DNA of 64,000 bases from Parendozoicomonas haliclonae (GCF_900174585.1 NZ_FWPT01000001.1:248001-312000), one strand, 5' to 3'; shown: positions 1-9,041, numbered from the stretch's first letter. Numbers and translations: made by a program. The notes: generated by a model from the sequence alone, not told the origin.

Positions 1-164
1 GGATGAAAGGCCGTACTCTGGATGAAGCGGCAGAAATCCGTAACACCCAGATCGCTGAAGAGCTGGCTCTGCCTCCGGTTAAGATCCACTGCTCCGTGCT
101 GGCAGAAGATGCTATCAAGGCAGCGATCGACGATTACCGTAAGAAAAACGATAGCGCTGCCTGA
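1..164 (+). CDS. iscU: IscU iron-sulphur cluster scaffold (3' end only)
   Basis: The last 53 codons of IscU; the gene starts left of the window. IscU is the cytosolic scaffold on which IscS sulphur and iron are assembled into [2Fe-2S] clusters. The visible part matches the IscU C-terminus: a KGRTLDEAAEIRN-type helix, then the LPPVK peptide recognised by HscA, then IHCSVLAEDAIKAAI with the last cluster-ligand cysteine. It is followed by iscA, hscB, hscA, fdx and iscX in the standard isc order, so the identification is secure although only the tail is seen. Confidence 0.95.
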   Translation, partial: MKGRTLDEAAEIRNTQIAEELALPPVKIHCSVLAEDAIKAAIDDYRKKNDSAA

Positions 165-311
165 ACCGGCAGTCTGTAAACCTGCTCCGGCGCGAATATA
201 AAGAGTGCGACGCTGCAGGTTTTTGAGTATCACAGGTGCTGCCTGTCATGCTCTCAGGTCTGGAATCCCCCCTGACCGTTCTCAGGGGTTGCAACGTCAT
301 CAGGAAGTTTC

Positions 312-635
312 ATGGCAGTCAGTTTAACCGAAGCCGCAGCAAAACATATTCGTCGTCAGCTGGACGGACGAGGAAAAGGCCTTGGCATCCGTCTTGGGGT
401 CAAGACCAGCGGTTGTTCCGGGATGGCTTATGTTCTGGAGTTTGTTGACCAGGCAAACCCGGAAGATGAAGCGTTCGAGTTTTTTGGTGAGACTGTTTTT
501 GTTGATCCGAAAAGCCTGGTTTATCTTGATGGCACTGAGCTTGATTTCGTTAAGGAAGGCCTGAACGAAGGTTTCCAGTTCAACAACCCTAATATCTCCA
601 GTGAATGCGGCTGCGGCGAAAGCTTTAATGTCTGA
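312..635 (+). CDS. iscA: IscA A-type iron-sulphur carrier
   Basis: 107 residues, the usual IscA length. A-type carriers take clusters from IscU and deliver them to apo-targets. The three invariant cysteines are present at residues 35 (TSGCSGMAY) and 99 and 101 (C-terminal ECGCGESF). About 150 bases separate it from iscU. Its stop overlaps the start of hscB by 8 bases, so the two are probably translationally coupled. Confidence 0.97.
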   Translation: MAVSLTEAAAKHIRRQLDGRGKGLGIRLGVKTSGCSGMAYVLEFVDQANPEDEAFEFFGETVFVDPKSLVYLDGTELDFVKEGLNEGFQFNNPNISSECGCGESFNV

Positions 636-1200
636 TATTCCCTTCTCTGATCACACCGGTGGTGTAGATCTGCGTTCCAATTATTTTGAGCTGTTCGGTA
701 TTCCCGTCGGCTATGATGTGGAACGCTCCGCGATTCAGCCACGTTATCTTGAGCTTCAGCGTGTGGTTCACCCGGATCGTTTTGCCGGTTTGGGTGAGCG
801 CGGGCAGCGTCTGGCCATTCAGTATGCTGCCTTTGTAAATGAAGCCTTTGATACACTCTGCTCCCCACTGAAACGTGCGCTTTATCTGCTGGAAGTGTCT
901 GGTCATCCTGTTGATGTTGAACGCAACACAGTTATGGATGCAGCCTTTCTGATGGAGCAGATGTCCCTGCGCGAAGAGTTGAGTGAAGTGCGTGACAGTG
1001 CTGATCCTGAGGCGGCTGTTGAGTCGGTGCGGGAGAATGCCGAAGCCATGATGGATGCTCTGAAAGACGAGTTTGTCCGTCTGTGGCAAGAAGGCGAAAC
1101 CGGATATGAGCAGGCTGCGGACTGTGCCCGTAAGATGCACTTCGCAGAAAAGCTGCTGGACGAAGCTGAACAGCTGGAAGAAGAGATACTCGACAGCTGA
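628..1200 (+). CDS. hscB: HscB J-domain co-chaperone for Fe-S assembly
   Basis: 190 residues. HscB delivers IscU to HscA and stimulates the HscA ATPase. An N-terminal J domain carries the HPD triad (VVHPDRF, about residue 49) and is followed by the C-terminal three-helix IscU-binding region. I chose the ATG at 628, which overlaps the iscA stop and gives MSDIPFSDH; an upstream in-frame GTG at 601 would extend into iscA. Acts with hscA immediately downstream. Confidence 0.95.
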   Translation: MSDIPFSDHTGGVDLRSNYFELFGIPVGYDVERSAIQPRYLELQRVVHPDRFAGLGERGQRLAIQYAAFVNEAFDTLCSPLKRALYLLEVSGHPVDVERNTVMDAAFLMEQMSLREELSEVRDSADPEAAVESVRENAEAMMDALKDEFVRLWQEGETGYEQAADCARKMHFAEKLLDEAEQLEEEILDS

Positions 1201-1313
1201 TGTATTGTGATGTTCGCCGGTAGTGATTAATGGCGAACATCAACAACTGATTAAGACGTTATTACTCGATATCACCGCCGCTATTCGTGATAGATGGCTG
1301 GTTAGGAAGGACC

Positions 1314-3209
1314 ATGTTACTGCAGATATCCGAGCCGGGTCAGAGCCCTGATCCCCATCAGCGCAAGCTGGCCGTTGGGATTGATCTTGGTACCACCAAC
1401 TCTCTGGTTGCCACTGTGCGCAGTGGTACAGCAGAAACACTGCCCAATATCTCCGGTGAGCACCTCCTCCCATCTGTCGTTCATTATGGCAGTGATTGCA
1501 CCATTACCGGTGTCGATGCCCGTCGTCTGGCGGCTGAAGATCCCCTGAATACCATTATCTCTGTTAAGCGCTTTATGGGGCGTGGTATTAACGATATCCA
1601 TGCTCTTGATGATGTACTGCCTTACAACTTTACCCGTACCGATCAGGGTATGCCGTTTATTCAGACGGTACAGGGTGAAAAGAGCCCGGTTCAGGTTTCT
1701 GCGGAAATTCTGAAAACCCTGCGCCGCCGTGCCGAGGATTCTCTCGGTGGTGATCTTCTCGGCGCGGTTATCACTGTTCCTGCCTATTTCGACGATGCCC
1801 AGCGTCAGGCTACTAAAGATGCAGCCCGTCTGGCTGGTCTTAAGGTTTTGCGTCTGCTGAATGAGCCGACTGCCGCTGCTGTGGCCTACGGTCTTGATCA
1901 GGGTGGTGAAGGCACTATCGCGGTTTATGATCTCGGTGGCGGTACCTTTGATATCTCCATCCTGCGTTTGCACAAAGGTGTATTCGAGGTGTTGGCGACC
2001 GGTGGTGATACCGCACTGGGTGGTGATGATTTCGATAATGCTGTCGCTGGCTGGATTCTGCAGGAAGCCGGTTTGAAGATGGCTGACCTGTGCCCGAGAG
2101 GGCAGCGTAAAGTGCTGGATGCCGCCTGCGCCGCCAAAATTGCCTTAAGCGATAACGAGACGACCACTGTTGCCTTTAGAAGCTGGCAGGGTGAGTTCAC
2201 CCGCGAGCAGTTTAATAGTCTGATTGATCCTTTGATCGACCAGACCCTGAAGAGCGTAAAGAAGTCCCTGCGTGATGCGAAGCTCAAGGCAGTGGATATC
2301 GATAACGTGGTGATGGTTGGCGGTTCGACCCGCGTTCTGCGTGTGCGCGAACGTGTTGCCGAGCTGATCGGCAAGCAGCCACTGACCAGTATCGATCCGG
2401 ATCGTGTGGTTGCCATTGGTGCTGCATTGCAGGCGGATGTTCTGGTTGGCAACAAGTCTTCCGATGATCTTCTGCTGCTGGATGTGATTCCTCTGTCCCT
2501 TGGTCTGGAAACCATGGGCGGCCTGATGGAGAAGGTGATTCATCGTAACACCACTATCCCTGTGGCCCGTGCTCAGGAATTCACCACGTTCAAGGATGGT
2601 CAGACTGCTATGGCTATCCATGTCCTTCAGGGTGAGCGTGAGGTGATCGATGCTAACCGCTCTCTGGCTCGCTTTGTGCTGAATGGTATTCCGCCAATGC
2701 CTGCCGGTATGGCCCGTATTCGGGTGACCTTCCAGGTTGATGCTGATGGTTTGTTGAGCGTGAGTGCCCGCGAGCTGTCCAGTGGTGTTGAAGCCACTAT
2801 CGAGATCAAGCCGTCCTATGGTTTGTCCGAAGGCCAGATAGCCGATATGCTGCAGGATTCCTATGCATTCGCGCAGGAAGATAAAGACGCCCGCCGGCTG
2901 TTGGAAGCACGGGTGGAAGCGGAACGAATTTTTGAGGCGCTGGAAAGCGCCCTGAAAAAAGATGGTGATACTCTGCTGAGTTCTGAAGAGTATGAGCATC
3001 TGACTAACGAGGCGCGTCGTCTTGCTCAGGCAACAAAGAGTAATGATAATGCCTTTATCACGCAGGTAACCGAAGACGTTGCCAAGGCCTCGGAAGTGTT
3101 TGCAAGCCGTAGAATGAATGCCGGTATTCATAAGGCGCTGTCCGGGCACACTGTGCAGGACCTGGCCGATGAGGTGTCGGGTACACAAAATGACGGGCCG
3201 GAGGAGTAA
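1314..3209 (+). CDS. hscA: HscA Hsp70-type chaperone for Fe-S assembly
   Basis: 631 residues. HscA is the specialised Hsp70 that binds the LPPVK loop of IscU and drives cluster release. The ATPase phosphate-binding motif [12 protein letters not shown] lies near residue 23, with the [12 protein letters not shown] and [10 protein letters not shown] Hsp70 signatures further on, then a substrate-binding domain. The ATG at 1314 ([10 protein letters not shown]) matches the Escherichia N-terminus and has an AGGAAGG ribosome-binding site just upstream. fdx begins three bases after the stop. Confidence 0.97.
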   Translation: MLLQISEPGQSPDPHQRKLAVGIDLGTTNSLVATVRSGTAETLPNISGEHLLPSVVHYGSDCTITGVDARRLAAEDPLNTIISVKRFMGRGINDIHALDDVLPYNFTRTDQGMPFIQTVQGEKSPVQVSAEILKTLRRRAEDSLGGDLLGAVITVPAYFDDAQRQATKDAARLAGLKVLRLLNEPTAAAVAYGLDQGGEGTIAVYDLGGGTFDISILRLHKGVFEVLATGGDTALGGDDFDNAVAGWILQEAGLKMADLCPRGQRKVLDAACAAKIALSDNETTTVAFRSWQGEFTREQFNSLIDPLIDQTLKSVKKSLRDAKLKAVDIDNVVMVGGSTRVLRVRERVAELIGKQPLTSIDPDRVVAIGAALQADVLVGNKSSDDLLLLDVIPLSLGLETMGGLMEKVIHRNTTIPVARAQEFTTFKDGQTAMAIHVLQGEREVIDANRSLARFVLNGIPPMPAGMARIRVTFQVDADGLLSVSARELSSGVEATIEIKPSYGLSEGQIADMLQDSYAFAQEDKDARRLLEARVEAERIFEALESALKKDGDTLLSSEEYEHLTNEARRLAQATKSNDNAFITQVTEDVAKASEVFASRRMNAGIHKALSGHTVQDLADEVSGTQNDGPEE

Positions 3210-3212
3210 GTC

Positions 3213-3560
3213 ATGGCCGAGTTAACCCGGGTTGTCTTTTTACCCCATGATGAAATCTGTCCAGAAGGTGCGGTGGTTGAAGTTGAGCCGGGCACCAGCA
3301 TTCTGGATGCAGCACTGTCTGAAGGCATTGTGATTGAGCATGCCTGCGAGAAGTCCTGTGCCTGTACCACCTGTCACGTGATTGTGCGTGAAGGCTTTGA
3401 TTCTCTGGAAGAGTCTGATGAGCTGGAAGACGATCTGCTCGATAAGGCGTGGGGGCTTGAGCCTGAATCCCGCCTGAGCTGTCAGGCTTTCGTGGCCGAC
3501 GAAGAGCTGGTTGTCGAAATTCCACGCTATACCATCAACCAGGTGTCGGAGAAGCACTGA
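3213..3560 (+). CDS. fdx: ISC [2Fe-2S] ferredoxin
   Basis: 115 residues, adrenodoxin-type ferredoxin that supplies electrons to cluster assembly. Cluster cysteines are Cys45, Cys51 and Cys54 in ACEKSCACTTC, plus Cys90 (RLSCQAF). Strongly acidic centre (SLEESDELEDD), as expected for docking to IscS. Its TGA overlaps the iscX ATG. Confidence 0.96.
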   Translation: MAELTRVVFLPHDEICPEGAVVEVEPGTSILDAALSEGIVIEHACEKSCACTTCHVIVREGFDSLEESDELEDDLLDKAWGLEPESRLSCQAFVADEELVVEIPRYTINQVSEKH

Positions 3561-3754
3561 TGAAATGGTCTGATATCCAGGATATTGCTATTGAGCTCAC
3601 CGAAGCCAAGCCGGATGTTGATCCTCGTTACGTGAACTTTGTTGATCTGCGTAACTGGATTATCGAACTGGAAGACTTTGATGATGATCCGGAGCGCTGC
3701 GGGGAAAAAATCCTTGAAGCGGTCCAGATGGCCTGGATTGAAGAGATGGATTGA
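3560..3754 (+). CDS. iscX: IscX small acidic Fe-S assembly regulator
   Basis: 64 residues, the size of IscX/YfhJ. IscX binds IscS and iron and modulates sulphur transfer. The WSDIQDIAIEL start, the DPRYVNFVDLRNWI core and the conserved acidic patch (ELEDFDDDPE) are visible. ATGA overlap with fdx; it is the last gene before a strong terminator, so it ends the isc operon. Confidence 0.95.
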   Translation: MKWSDIQDIAIELTEAKPDVDPRYVNFVDLRNWIIELEDFDDDPERCGEKILEAVQMAWIEEMD

Positions 3755-3773
3755 CGGTAAGGTCTTTTGAAGA

Positions 3774-3806
3774 AAAGCGGCTCACTCAGGTGGGCCGCTT
3801 TTTTTA
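3774..3806 (+). terminator. Intrinsic terminator of the isc operon
   Basis: Nine-pair GC-rich stem (GCGGCTCAC / GTGGGCCGC, one G-U pair) with a 4-base loop, followed by a run of seven T. It sits 20 bases after iscX. Confidence 0.9.
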
Positions 3807-3930
3807 TGGGGAGATAAATTGTTAGGGCTGCTAACGGGCTGGTTAGAGCGAGGATTGTCCCTGAACTTCTAACGCTGTTGTTACTCCAAATTACATAATC
3901 CAGAGATGGGCAGTTTTTAAGGAGAGCGTC

Positions 3931-4398
3931 ATGGCCAGCCGATACGTGACAACGGATGGGATAGGGCAAAGGCAGAATTCTGTACCGAATCGGCGTGAGT
4001 TATCCTCGCTGGATGGTTCGTCTGATGTGGGTATTTGTAATGGACGTACTGTCACTCGGCAGTGTCAGTCAATGCCAGTGTCGGTTCCTGGGGAATCAGG
4101 TGTGATGGCCCATGAGCGCCGTCTTATGGAGCGATTTACAGTGGCGCGGAACAAGGTTGTAGCGTTGGGGCTTGGGCCGCAGGACAGTTGCTTTGCCCCA
4201 CTCGTCAGCCAGGTTAATTTCGCAAGCGACAGCGATCCTGAAATTCCTCTCTATGCCATTATGATTGCAGATGGTCGTATTGATAAGGCCGCATTGGATA
4301 AGGCCGTCGAAGTGGCCCGTCGGAGAGGCTTATCGAGTACAACCCGAGCTCATCTTCAACTTGCTGCTGAGATGCAGGGTGGTTATACCGCATCCTGA
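3931..4398 (+). CDS. Hypothetical protein, 155 aa
   Basis: No family recognised. Good AAGGAG ribosome-binding site 7 bases before the ATG supports expression. The first 70 residues are polar and low in predicted structure; residues about 95-155 look folded and helical (IPLYAIMIADGRIDKAALDKAVEV and a terminal RAHLQLAAEMQ helix). No signal peptide or membrane segment. It stands alone between the isc terminator and gsk. Confidence 0.6.
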   Translation: MASRYVTTDGIGQRQNSVPNRRELSSLDGSSDVGICNGRTVTRQCQSMPVSVPGESGVMAHERRLMERFTVARNKVVALGLGPQDSCFAPLVSQVNFASDSDPEIPLYAIMIADGRIDKAALDKAVEVARRRGLSSTTRAHLQLAAEMQGGYTAS

Positions 4399-4540
4399 AA
4401 CATCTACACATCCTAAGTGTATATCGTCTCTAGCCACGTCCGTGGCAGAGGCGTAAAATTCGCGGCCTCTCAAACGCTGGTCATAAACTGTCCAGTTGTT
4501 GTCATCATTCCCTGTTGTCGCCCTTGAAGGCTGGTGATCC

Positions 4541-5842
4541 ATGAAGTTTCCTGGTCAGCGGAAAATCAAACACTATTTTCCTGTCAATGCAGATAACCGC
4601 TTTGATCGTGAAAGCGTGGCCTTCGGTCATGTGAATACCTATGTTACTGGCATCGATCAAAACATGGTCGATATTACTGCCCAGGTAGACGACGCAGTGC
4701 TGGAAGAGTTTGGCCTGCTCAAGGGCGTTTCCCAGTTGCTGGCGGATGACGCCGCTGCCGAGCGTCTTTACACCTATCTGCTCAAGCATGAACTGATTGA
4801 AGAAGAGTTTGCCGGTGGAACCATTGGCAACACCCTGCATAACTATTCTGTGCTTGCTGACGACAGCTCCATCCAGTTTGGGGTGATGAGCGAGAATATC
4901 ATTATCGGCACTTCCGCCTACCGCTATCTCTGTAACACCAGCAGTAAGGTTGATCTGACTCACCTGCAGCCGGTGTCCGGTGCCATTGGTCGTGCTTTTG
5001 CACTGATTACCCCGGATGGTGAGCGTACCTTTGGTATCAGCCCGGGGATGATGAACGAGCTGAGCGCACGTTATATTCCGAGTGATGTTGTTGCTGGTGG
5101 CTCTGCACTGCTGCTGTGTGCCTACACTCTGGCAAACCCTGACCTGCCGATTTATGACGCCACTGTGAAAGCGGCTCAAGTCGCTAAGGAAAACCATGTT
5201 CCGGTAGTTATGACCATGGGCTCCCGTCAGATGGTGGCGGCACGTCGTGAGGAGTTCACTGCTTTTCTGGATGAGTATGTGAACGTGGCTGCCATGAATG
5301 AGGAGGAGGCTGAGGCTCTGACCGGTCTTGGTGATCCTCTAATGGCCAGCGAGGCGATTCTTGATCTTGTGGATATGGTTCTGCTGACGGCCGGCCCGGC
5401 TGGTCTGTATCTGAGCGGCTACTCTGATCGGGACCTGCTGCGTCAGTCCAACAACCCGATTCGCTCCGGATCTATTGGTGACTTCAACCGCTATGAGTTC
5501 AGCCGTCCGATGCTACGTGCTCAGTGTGAGGATGCGGTGAAAGTCTTCGCCCAGATTGATCCTTACATGGGTGGACCGGAGCGCATCAGTAATACCAATG
5601 GTGCGGGTGATGGTGCTCTGGCAGCGGTTGTGCACGATATTGCAGCTAACGACTTCCACCGCAAGGTGCTGCCGACCTCCGGCAAGCATGTGAATCAGTA
5701 TCTGACTTACTCCTCCTTCGCTCAGGTCTGCAAGTATGCCAACCGGGTGAGCTACCAGGTGCTGGCGCAGAGTTCGCCGCGTCTGTCCCGCGGTTTGCCG
5801 GAACGTGAAGATAGTCTGGAAGAAGCTTACTGGGATCGTTAA
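4541..5842 (+). CDS. gsk: Inosine-guanosine kinase
   Basis: 433 residues, PfkB/ribokinase family; phosphorylates inosine and guanosine with ATP for purine salvage. Closely resembles Escherichia Gsk from end to end: MKFPGQRKIKHYFPVNA start, FAGGTIGNTLHNYSVLAD, AYRYLCNTSSKVDL, PfkB signature with the catalytic Asp in NTNGAGDGALAA near residue 352, and the GLPEREDSLEEAYWDR tail. gpt, another purine-salvage gene, lies 1.7 kb downstream. Confidence 0.95.
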   Translation: MKFPGQRKIKHYFPVNADNRFDRESVAFGHVNTYVTGIDQNMVDITAQVDDAVLEEFGLLKGVSQLLADDAAAERLYTYLLKHELIEEEFAGGTIGNTLHNYSVLADDSSIQFGVMSENIIIGTSAYRYLCNTSSKVDLTHLQPVSGAIGRAFALITPDGERTFGISPGMMNELSARYIPSDVVAGGSALLLCAYTLANPDLPIYDATVKAAQVAKENHVPVVMTMGSRQMVAARREEFTAFLDEYVNVAAMNEEEAEALTGLGDPLMASEAILDLVDMVLLTAGPAGLYLSGYSDRDLLRQSNNPIRSGSIGDFNRYEFSRPMLRAQCEDAVKVFAQIDPYMGGPERISNTNGAGDGALAAVVHDIAANDFHRKVLPTSGKHVNQYLTYSSFAQVCKYANRVSYQVLAQSSPRLSRGLPEREDSLEEAYWDR

Positions 5843-5899
5843 GCTCTGATCAGGCTTCTTCGCTTCTGCACGTCTGTTTCCCGAAGGGTTGTGGGTTCT

Positions 5900-7273
5900 T
5901 CAGAGTCCGCTGCCTTTCGGATATCTATGCACAATGCCGAGCTCACTGCTGGCAATGCCGGCTGCCGGGATCATGGAGTTGCTATGAAGCGTGATGTCAG
6001 ATGATTTGTAGAGGGTTATCCCATGGGGCATGGTGTTGTGAATCTGGCAATGGCTCACCGTTTGTGACGTGCTTACAAGAACAAGAATTCCCTGCTCATT
6101 ACTGCATTCTATGGTGATACCCATCAGCGAAGCGTCACGCAGCACAACATGGGGAGGCCAGCCCAGTTGGTCTTGGGCAGAGCGAATGCAGGATTCATCG
6201 GCCCGCCCTGATGTGCATGACCAATTCTTATTTTTATCCGCACTGTTATTGTTTGAATCTCCCTTTATCACCGCCCTGGGTGTGTTTGGATAAAAGTTGC
6301 GACCGCTAATCTTTATTGGTGTCAGGCTGCCAATAAATGTGCCTCCTTCCAGCGATAACCAATCTTCTTGGTTGTTATAGCTCCCTGTCAGCAATATGAG
6401 TGGTCGTGCTGCAGAGCTTCCCTGTTGCGAAAATATAAGTCCGGACTGATCCAGAAAGGCAGGGTTGGTCTCGTAACTGGCCAGATTGATGATGATTACT
6501 TCCGAGAATGATCTTGCCGGAAGGATATCCACGGTGGCATCAAGATCTTTTAATAACGCCAGCTGTTCATTCAATTGGGCTTGATTCAATGTTGCTGAAA
6601 AAAGGTGCTTTCTGAAAGCGTCCAAAACCTGTTCTCCCAGAGTCATGGATGGGGTCAGGCTGGCACAGTTTTCCCGAGCGTACTGAAGGAGTTTGGTGAG
6701 GTCTGTGGTGTCGGGTTTAGTGTCGTTCCCGTCAGGCGCTTTTTTCTGAAGAGGTTGTGGGCAATAAAAGGCCAGATGTCTTTTTCGGCTGTTCAGGCGA
6801 TATTGCTGAAGACAGTCGTCACATTGTGTCAGGCGATGATCACACGCAATACGCTGGTGTTCCTCCAGTTGTGAGCGAAACATCTTCTGACCACAGAGTA
6901 GCGGACACCAGTGTTCTTTCTTAGGGCAGGTTTCTGATTGATGGATTTCGATATCCGTCAGTGAAAGGTCGCTGCCGCAATTTTGGGGGCACTGGACTGT
7001 TATCAGATCAATCAGTACGTTCGCTGATCGTTCCGTTTCACGGGTGCTCAGATCATTGTGCAAAGGACTTCTGCAGGAGGGGCAGTCCTGTACTGCAATT
7101 TGCCATTCGGTAATGCATCTTCGGCAGTAAATATGGTGATTCGCACAAGCTTCAACCGGTTGGCTGAACAAACTTTTGCAGATCCCGCAGGTCGCTTTTT
7201 CGATAATGCTGGTCAGGGTTCTGTTATTTTCTGTGGTGTTGTACGACTGGCCTCGGTACTCGATTGAATTCAT
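5900..7273 (-). CDS. RING-finger plus TRAF-type zinc-finger protein (eukaryote-like)
   Basis: 457 residues. Residues 29-67 form a C3HC4 RING (C29-x2-C32, C43, H46/H47, C50-x2-C53, C64-x2-C67), the fold used by E3 ubiquitin ligases. Residues about 94-172 contain cysteine/histidine repeats of the TRAF zinc-finger type. The C-terminal 200 residues have the spacing of a right-handed parallel beta-helix (VVLRDASLMGITIEC, then SHCQIHNTMPHGITLYKSSD). No signal peptide; a secreted effector route cannot be read from the sequence. Own AAGGAA ribosome-binding site; convergent with gsk, divergent from gpt. Function as a ubiquitin ligase is inferred from the RING only. Confidence 0.75.
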   Translation of the reverse strand: MNSIEYRGQSYNTTENNRTLTSIIEKATCGICKSLFSQPVEACANHHIYCRRCITEWQIAVQDCPSCRSPLHNDLSTRETERSANVLIDLITVQCPQNCGSDLSLTDIEIHQSETCPKKEHWCPLLCGQKMFRSQLEEHQRIACDHRLTQCDDCLQQYRLNSRKRHLAFYCPQPLQKKAPDGNDTKPDTTDLTKLLQYARENCASLTPSMTLGEQVLDAFRKHLFSATLNQAQLNEQLALLKDLDATVDILPARSFSEVIIINLASYETNPAFLDQSGLIFSQQGSSAARPLILLTGSYNNQEDWLSLEGGTFIGSLTPIKISGRNFYPNTPRAVIKGDSNNNSADKNKNWSCTSGRADESCIRSAQDQLGWPPHVVLRDASLMGITIECSNEQGILVLVSTSQTVSHCQIHNTMPHGITLYKSSDITLHSNSMIPAAGIASSELGIVHRYPKGSGL

Positions 7274-7588
7274 GGCCGGGTTCCTTATACTTGTGCGCCT
7301 CCTTTTGATCAGTCCCGCTGGGGCAGGTTCCCTTTTTGTCAGTGCTTTTTACCGGTTTGCCAGTAACTTGCTGTCGGGGAGGAGGTCGGGTGTGGAAGTT
7401 TTCGGAGCCAGCCTGACAGATGTCTGGTGTTTTCGTCGTAACCTTCGCGCGTACGGTATCGTGCGTGGAAATTGCGCATGGAGGTAACGGTTGCCTCTTT
7501 CTAGAATGCCCGTCAGTTTTCGTACAGCGTTGTCCGGGTGACAGCGCTGTGAATCAATACCAAAAAAAGTTGTAATCAGGATATCGCT
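7274..7588. other. Intergenic region between divergent RING/TRAF gene and gpt
   Basis: 315 bases that should hold two divergent promoters. I see no convincing -35/-10 pair, repeat or hairpin. A hydrophobic reading frame crosses part of it on the plus strand but lies largely antisense to the RING gene and has no ribosome-binding site. Confidence 0.4.
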
Positions 7589-8047
7589 ATGGCCGAAGCC
7601 GCAGACCATCAAGGCTCATACCACCAGGAAATGCACATCTCCTGGGAAGAGTTTCACCGTGATGCCCGGGCACTGGCAGAAATGCTGAAGGACCGCGAGT
7701 GGAAAGGCATGCTGGCGATCACCCGTGGTGGCCTTGGCCCTGCAACCGTTCTGTCCCGTGAGCTGGATATTACTCATGTGGATACCATCTGCATCACCAG
7801 CTACGATCATCAGGATCAGGGTGAGCTGCAGCTGCTGAAGAGCATCAGTCTGGAAGATGGCGGTGAAGGCTGGCTGGTTGTTGATGATCTGGTTGATACC
7901 GGCAAGACAATCCAGCTGGTCAAGGAAATCCTGCCTCAGGCGCACGTGGCTGCCCTGTACGCCAAGCCAAAAGGCGAGGATATGGCAGATACCTACCTGA
8001 CCCGTGTGGATCAGAAATGCTGGGTTTTCTTCCCCTGGGAAGAGTGA
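7589..8047 (+). CDS. gpt: Xanthine-guanine phosphoribosyltransferase
   Basis: 152 residues. Converts guanine, xanthine and hypoxanthine plus PRPP to nucleotides. The phosphoribosyltransferase core is clear: AITRGGLGPATVLSREL, HVDTICITSYDHQ, and the PRPP loop VVDDLVDTGKT near residue 96; ends in FFPWEE like Escherichia Gpt (QPWDM). Slightly longer N-terminus (MAEAADHQGSYHQ). Last chromosomal gene before the phage. Confidence 0.93.
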   Translation: MAEAADHQGSYHQEMHISWEEFHRDARALAEMLKDREWKGMLAITRGGLGPATVLSRELDITHVDTICITSYDHQDQGELQLLKSISLEDGGEGWLVVDDLVDTGKTIQLVKEILPQAHVAALYAKPKGEDMADTYLTRVDQKCWVFFPWEE

Positions 8048-8135
8048 TGTTTGAATGCACATTTTGCTGTAGGCATATGTGTTTGTAATTGTACGATTTT
8101 CCTGGCGTTTGCTCGCTAAACGGAGGGGGTTCAGT

Positions 8136-8175
8136 TAGAATCGCCTCGTTCAAATCAAGCACCCCCGCACAACCA
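8136..8175 (+). other. tRNA-like remnant / candidate phage attachment region
   Basis: A TAGAAT -10-like box with a CGCC discriminator (8136-8145), of the kind seen before stable-RNA genes, is followed directly by GTTCAAATC (8148-8156) and CCCCCGCACAACCA (8162-8175), then by a terminator. The last two strings resemble the T-loop and 3' end of an initiator-type tRNA (Escherichia tRNA-fMet: GTTCAAATCCGGCCCCCGCAACCA, split here), but no tRNA body is present and the stems do not pair. Phage-type operators begin 40 bases further on, so the left attachment site is probably here. The tRNA reading is speculative. Confidence 0.3.
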
Positions 8176-8177
8176 CG

Positions 8178-8206
8178 AAACCCCAGCACTCGCAGGGGTT
8201 TTTTTA
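8178..8206 (+). terminator. Intrinsic terminator at the chromosome-phage junction
   Basis: AACCCC-A-GC stem pairing with GC-A-GGGGTT around a 4-base loop, then seven T. May serve gpt or the RNA-like remnant just upstream. Confidence 0.75.
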
Positions 8207-8214
8207 TTTTCTCG

Positions 8215-8233
8215 ATATTGGCAGTGCAAATAT
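8215..8233. promoter_or_regulatory. Phage palindromic operator, copy 1
   Basis: ATATTGG-CAGTG-CAAATAT, 6 of 7 arm pairs. First copy of the dispersed 19-bp motif, upstream of the left rightward operon. Confidence 0.7.
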
Positions 8234-8279
8234 AAATTGCTAGGCCATACATATTCATTTGCCCAAAATTTGCCCGATA

Positions 8280-8324
8280 GTATCGACACAGCCTATATAC
8301 GGAGATTATAGGCTGGGGTAATAT
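8280..8324. promoter_or_regulatory. Degenerate operator cluster before the left early operon
   Basis: Holds CCTATAT (8292-8298) and, inverted to it, TTATAGG (8306-8312), separated by 7 bases. Both are half-sites of the phage operator in altered spacing. The cluster lies 55-100 bases before the first gene of the rightward operon, a normal place for a controlled promoter. Confidence 0.5.
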
Positions 8325-8379
8325 TCCACGCCCAAGCTCGAAACTAATAACAAGCAACTAGAAACGAACAACAAGAACT

Positions 8380-8796
8380 ATGTACTCGCATAACCAAGTC
8401 GCGCCGAAATCTCCACGCCGCCCCTCAGTCCCGTTTACACCAGAGCAGGACAAGATTCTTTTCGACCAGTACGCCCACGCAACGATCCATGACCTTATCG
8501 CCCAGATAAAAAGACCGGCTCAAGACATCTTTAAAAGGGCGAACCGTCTGGGGCTGAAAAAGGCGACAAAAGCCAAGCCTGTAAAAGAGTACACAGAATG
8601 GGAAGACAACCTACTCAAAAAAGAGTACGGGAAGATGCCCATTACGGAGCTTGCAAGACAGCTCGACGTATCAGGTAACACGGTACTGGTCAGAGCGTTC
8701 CAGCTCGGGCTTATCGGGAATGGCTACAAAATCTCACTCAAAGAAACTCTAACTCACGATCCTAGAAACGTGCTGCTAATGAAGGCTTGGGTATGA
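8380..8796 (+). CDS. Tandem Myb/SANT-like helix-turn-helix protein
   Basis: 138 residues with two similar DNA-binding-type units: residues about 18-62 (FTPEQDKILFDQYAH ... RANRLGLKK) and 71-115 (YTEWEDNLLKKEYGK ... RAFQLGL). Each has the aromatic-acidic start and three-helix rhythm of Myb/SANT or GcrA-like helix-turn-helix domains. Likely a phage transcription regulator. First gene of the left operon, directly downstream of operators. Weak ribosome-binding site. Whether it binds the palindromes is unknown. Confidence 0.6.
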   Translation: MYSHNQVAPKSPRRPSVPFTPEQDKILFDQYAHATIHDLIAQIKRPAQDIFKRANRLGLKKATKAKPVKEYTEWEDNLLKKEYGKMPITELARQLDVSGNTVLVRAFQLGLIGNGYKISLKETLTHDPRNVLLMKAWV

Positions 8797-9041
8797 ATCC
8801 AGTTGACGCAAAAACAAAAGACCTCCTGAAAGGCCAGTCCAAGAAAGATTTAATGCGGATCGTCTTCAACATCGCCGCTCGAGAAGCTGGGCACTTGAAG
8901 ATGATCGAAGACTTGCAGAAGCGAGTCGAAATGGAAATGCAGATAAGCGGTCGCATGATGCTAAAGAACCTCGAGTTATCCGGGCAGGTTACTCAGGGGG
9001 CTATGGATAAGTACCTCCAAAATAAGAAGGACGCAGCATGA
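8793..9041 (+). CDS. Small phage protein, 82 aa, helical
   Basis: Unrecognised. Charged and helical (KDLMRIVFNIAAREAGHLKMIEDLQKRVEMEMQ), probably an oligomerising or accessory DNA protein. The ATG at 8793 overlaps the upstream TGA (ATGA) and follows GAAGG; its own stop overlaps the methyltransferase ATG in the same way. Hence co-translated with both neighbours. Confidence 0.6.
   Translation: MNPVDAKTKDLLKGQSKKDLMRIVFNIAAREAGHLKMIEDLQKRVEMEMQISGRMMLKNLELSGQVTQGAMDKYLQNKKDAA

Noticed and set aside
2145-3188. 347-codon frame antisense to hscA
   Set aside because: hscA is certain here; the antisense frame is a by-product of its codon use.
7176-7487. Hydrophobic 103-codon frame between the RING gene and gpt
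   Set aside because: No ribosome-binding site and one third of it antisense to the RING gene; not convincing as a membrane protein.
7920-8357. 145-codon minus-strand frame over the gpt end and phage junction
   Set aside because: Reads through a terminator, the tRNA-like remnant and operators; a chance frame.
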